Below, one piece after another: positions 61,912 through 64,000 of a stretch of DNA of 64,000 bases. The first letter of the stretch is position 1. Every line of letters begins with the position of its first letter. The position numbers were made by a program, and so were the translations under genes. This stretch comes from Pelomonas sp. V22 (GTDB taxonomy: Bacteria; Pseudomonadota; Gammaproteobacteria; Burkholderiales; Burkholderiaceae_C): positions 1,943,261 to 2,007,260 of the forward strand of contig NZ_JAGIXS010000001.1 in the NCBI RefSeq assembly GCF_030014915.1, given 5' to 3'. A model generated the notes under the pieces. That model saw only the letters and a program-made list of their open reading frames with translations, was not told the DNA's origin and searched no databases.

Positions 61912-63159
61912 ATGAGCAGAATTGGTTGGGTCGACTTTTCGTCAGATGACCGGGAAAAGACCCACGCGGTACTGGCGCTGCTGCGCGAGCCAGGAACCCT
62001 CGACGAGCTGGGCATCGGGCAGGTTCGCGATGCGTTCTCGGATGCGCTCTTCCCAGGACTCTCCACGATTCAAACCGGCGCCCGCTACTTTCTGGCCGTT
62101 CCAAAAATATTGCTGGACTGGGCAGAACTGCCCCCAGCGGCACGCCGCAAGCGACCCCTCGCAGAATACCTGCGCGCCCAAGAGAACGAACTCGCTGCAT
62201 TGCTCAAGAACAACCTAGAGCAGCTCGGGGAGCGCCCCGAAAGGGTCATCGGCCACACCCGCGTCTTGGATGGCGGCGTGGAGCGACGCCCTTCTTCCAC
62301 GTACTGGGCCGGGCTGCGTATCCTCGGCATTGTCAATACCGCTAAATCCTTGGCAGAGTTCTGCAGGGAATGGCAAACCAGCTTCAAGGACGTGTCTGCC
62401 GCCGAGGGCGACGAAGGGCACGACGATGCTCATGACTACGCGCACTCCGAGGTCCGCCTGCCAAGCCGTGCGCGCACCGCCTGGACCGAAGACATGACGA
62501 TGAGGCTGACGCAGCCAGAAGCAGCATTCCTCACCGAACGGTTCAAGGAGGCCAAGGGGCTGAAGGACAGCGTGGCCGCACAGCTGCTTACCGCCAATTT
62601 GGCAGACCGAGCCATTGCCGACACCCACAGCACGTTCGCGGCCTTTTCAAATTGGGCCTCCAAGCAGAGCAAGCTTAGCGAAGCCTGCCGTAGACGCCTG
62701 ACCAATGCGCAGCGGTTCAGCGAGGCCATGGAAGGAGCTCACATCCTTTACAACAAGCTGCTCGCTCAAAAGATGCGCGACACCAAACTGCAACAACAGT
62801 GCGTAAGCGAGTTCCACGCATGGCAACGCGTCGCACAGCAAAGCCAGATATTCAATGCCGGGGCACTCGACCAATGGCTACAGTGCACTACAGAGCCTCT
62901 CAATGGCTCGGCCAGAGCTGTTCGCGTCAAAGAGCGTACGAAGACCTTTCTGCACGAGTGGAACCGCGAAATGTGCGGGAGCGCAGCGACAAGCTCCCTC
63001 GAACAGCTGGTTTACACGCAAGCAGTAGGCAACAAGCCATCGAGGTCACTACTCCTTCGCCTCCCGCAAGCCAAAGCCGAGTGGTACGGCATCAAGAAGC
63101 TTGAATACCGCTGGTCGGTCGCCAGAGGCATGCTGCGCGACCTGAGGGAGCCCATTTGA
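61912..63159 (+). CDS. DUF6361 family protein
   Basis: 415 residues from the ATG at 61912, after a purine-rich AGGGGGG. The N-terminus has the DUF6361 signature: GWVDFSSDDREKTHAVLALL, LDELGIGQVRDAFSDALFPG, STIQTGARYFLAVPKILLDW. The rest is helical (ALLKNNLEQLGERPERVIG). The function is unknown; I recall such genes next to phospholipase-D-like and helicase genes in defence-type islands. Here the next gene, overlapping by one base (TGATG), is phospholipase-D-like. The pair lies in a tRNA-Phe island, which fits cargo. GC content appears somewhat lower than in the core genes. Confidence 0.75.
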   Translation: MSRIGWVDFSSDDREKTHAVLALLREPGTLDELGIGQVRDAFSDALFPGLSTIQTGARYFLAVPKILLDWAELPPAARRKRPLAEYLRAQENELAALLKNNLEQLGERPERVIGHTRVLDGGVERRPSSTYWAGLRILGIVNTAKSLAEFCREWQTSFKDVSAAEGDEGHDDAHDYAHSEVRLPSRARTAWTEDMTMRLTQPEAAFLTERFKEAKGLKDSVAAQLLTANLADRAIADTHSTFAAFSNWASKQSKLSEACRRRLTNAQRFSEAMEGAHILYNKLLAQKMRDTKLQQQCVSEFHAWQRVAQQSQIFNAGALDQWLQCTTEPLNGSARAVRVKERTKTFLHEWNREMCGSAATSSLEQLVYTQAVGNKPSRSLLLRLPQAKAEWYGIKKLEYRWSVARGMLRDLREPI

Positions 63160-63929
63160 TGTTGAACCTCCATTCACAACGGCTCGACTATGGCGAGCAA
63201 CTGCGGGCGTTCGACGGCTATGAACTCGATTTGGGTGTCGCCACGACGTTTTCACTCGACCTGGAAACATTGGTCGCAGCATCCCTCTCACTGGGTCTCG
63301 ACTTGACACTGGAGGGAGACCTGCGTGGCGAGCGGCTCGCCTTCCTGGAATGCCTGGACAAGCTACAGAAGCGCTTGCTGGTCTTCTACCAGCGCGGGAA
63401 CCTGAAGGTTCCCGAGAACTTCAACCGGCTTTTCTCTCTGCTGGAACCCTTATTGGTTCCGACTGTTGCGCTACCAGCCGTCGACAGCAAGGCAGCGTTC
63501 GCCTCGTTTCATCCCAAGGTCTGGCTGCTTCGGTTCACGCCGCTGGAAGCAGGCCTCCCCGTGCGAATGCGCCTGCTCGTGCTTTCTCGAAATTTGACCT
63601 TCGACCGCAGCTGGGACATTGGCGTCTGCATCGATGGCGTTGTGACGCAGAAGACCACGAACGTCAATGCGAAACTTGTTGCCTTCTTCAATGCGCTCTG
63701 CAGCAATAACGCGCATCAACAAGTAATCGACAGCTTGTGCGCGAGTTTGAGCTCAGTGCAATGGGACAACCCGGAGAGGTTCTCCGAAATGGAAATGTTG
63801 CCTGGCCGCCCGAGCATCGGCGGTGCCCCGGCGGCCGTACCTCTGGATTTGGAAGGCCGCATCGACGAACTGCTCGTTGTTTCTCCGTTTGTCGATGCCG
63901 ACAAGCACAGCTTGCTGGTTGAATGTTGA
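63159..63929 (+). pseudogene. Phospholipase-D-like protein, C-terminus cut off by an insertion
   Basis: 256 residues from the ATG at 63159, coupled to the DUF6361 gene. FHPKVWLLRF near 122 is an HxK motif of the PLD superfamily, and LVLSRNLTFDRSWDIG follows, as in the usual S.NLT..G context. A second HKD motif, expected later, is absent because the frame stops at 63929. The stop comes from sequence that looks like an IS21-type end starting near 63924, so the gene is probably interrupted. PLD-like nucleases or ligases occur in several defence systems. An uninterrupted product would be longer. Confidence 0.65.
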
Positions 63930-64000
63930 TTTCCACTGAATCCTGACCCACATCCTGGACTGATTTCCGTCCAAACCTGACCCACGTACGAACCCTACCC
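63924..64000. mobile_element. Terminal region of an IS21-family-like insertion sequence (partial)
   Basis: Starting with TGTTGATTTCC the sequence holds two imperfect 24-bp direct repeats at 63928-63951 and 63962-63985, both beginning GATTTCC and ending CCTGACCCAC. Multiple direct repeats inside the ends are a hallmark of IS21-type elements. No transposase is visible because the window ends. The junction coincides with the premature end of the phospholipase-D-like gene. Confidence 0.6.

Overview
The window is GC-rich bacterial chromosome. Its core gene set and gene order (apaG, rpe, gph, trpE, mltA, the Gcr-type site-specific recombinase, rnk, lplT, psuKG, and the alpha-2-macroglobulin/pbpC pair) point to a betaproteobacterium of the order Burkholderiales, probably in the Roseateles/Mitsuaria/Rubrivivax neighbourhood. 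The genus-level placement is an inference from gene content only.

Left end (1-8.9 kb): a mobile element. It carries the end of a type I restriction-modification locus (hsdS, hsdM) as cargo. A one-polarity module on the minus strand follows: P4-type tyrosine integrase, a protein of unknown function, an AlpA-like regulator, a small protein, a DUF927-type ATPase and a putative phage/plasmid replication initiator. No capsid genes are visible. The element ends directly downstream of trpE, where trpG would normally lie.

Core segment (8.9-15.4 kb): trpE, with a candidate Trp-codon leader; a secreted chalcone-isomerase-like protein; a large soluble double-Cache/CheW protein; gph; and a lysine/alanine/proline-rich DNA-binding-like protein. 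A ZntB-type metal transporter follows.

Pho-box lipid block (16.5-23.9 kb): lplT, a GT4 glycosyltransferase, an Mpo1/DUF962-like membrane protein, a membrane-anchored class III aminotransferase, a phosphatidylserine-decarboxylase-family protein and UDP-glucose dehydrogenase. Although the six genes face different ways, five intergenic sites carry GTCAY-like pentamers repeated at exactly 11-bp spacing, the layout of PhoB boxes. I read this as a phosphate-starvation membrane-lipid remodelling locus. It is the most interesting part of the window.

Sugar block (23.9-32.6 kb): a complete carbohydrate ABC transporter (binding protein, two permeases, UgpC/MalK ATPase), a TctE/TctD-like two-component system and a GH3 glucosidase. 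The transporter promoter and the regulator/glucosidase promoter share tandem TTAACG-like sites with 11-bp spacing.

Mixed metabolic and transport block (32.6-43.6 kb): an exported truncated haemoglobin with a DUF3034 outer-membrane protein, psuK-psuG, an RND efflux pair, an amino-acid permease and an M20-family protein with altered metal ligands. The core resumes at 43.7-61.3 kb: rpe, tag, a solute-binding protein, apaG, gcr, mltA, rnk, a universal stress protein, the alpha-2-macroglobulin/pbpC pair, a HAD hydrolase, a CheY-like regulator and a SirB-like protein. The usual rpe-gph-trpE neighbourhood is therefore split by about 29 kb.

Right end (61.35-64 kb): a displaced 3' fragment of tRNA-Phe marks the left end of a second genomic island that runs out of the window. 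Its first genes encode a DUF6361-like protein and a phospholipase-D-like protein. The second is cut off by what looks like the terminus of an IS21-family element, with two 24-bp imperfect direct repeats.
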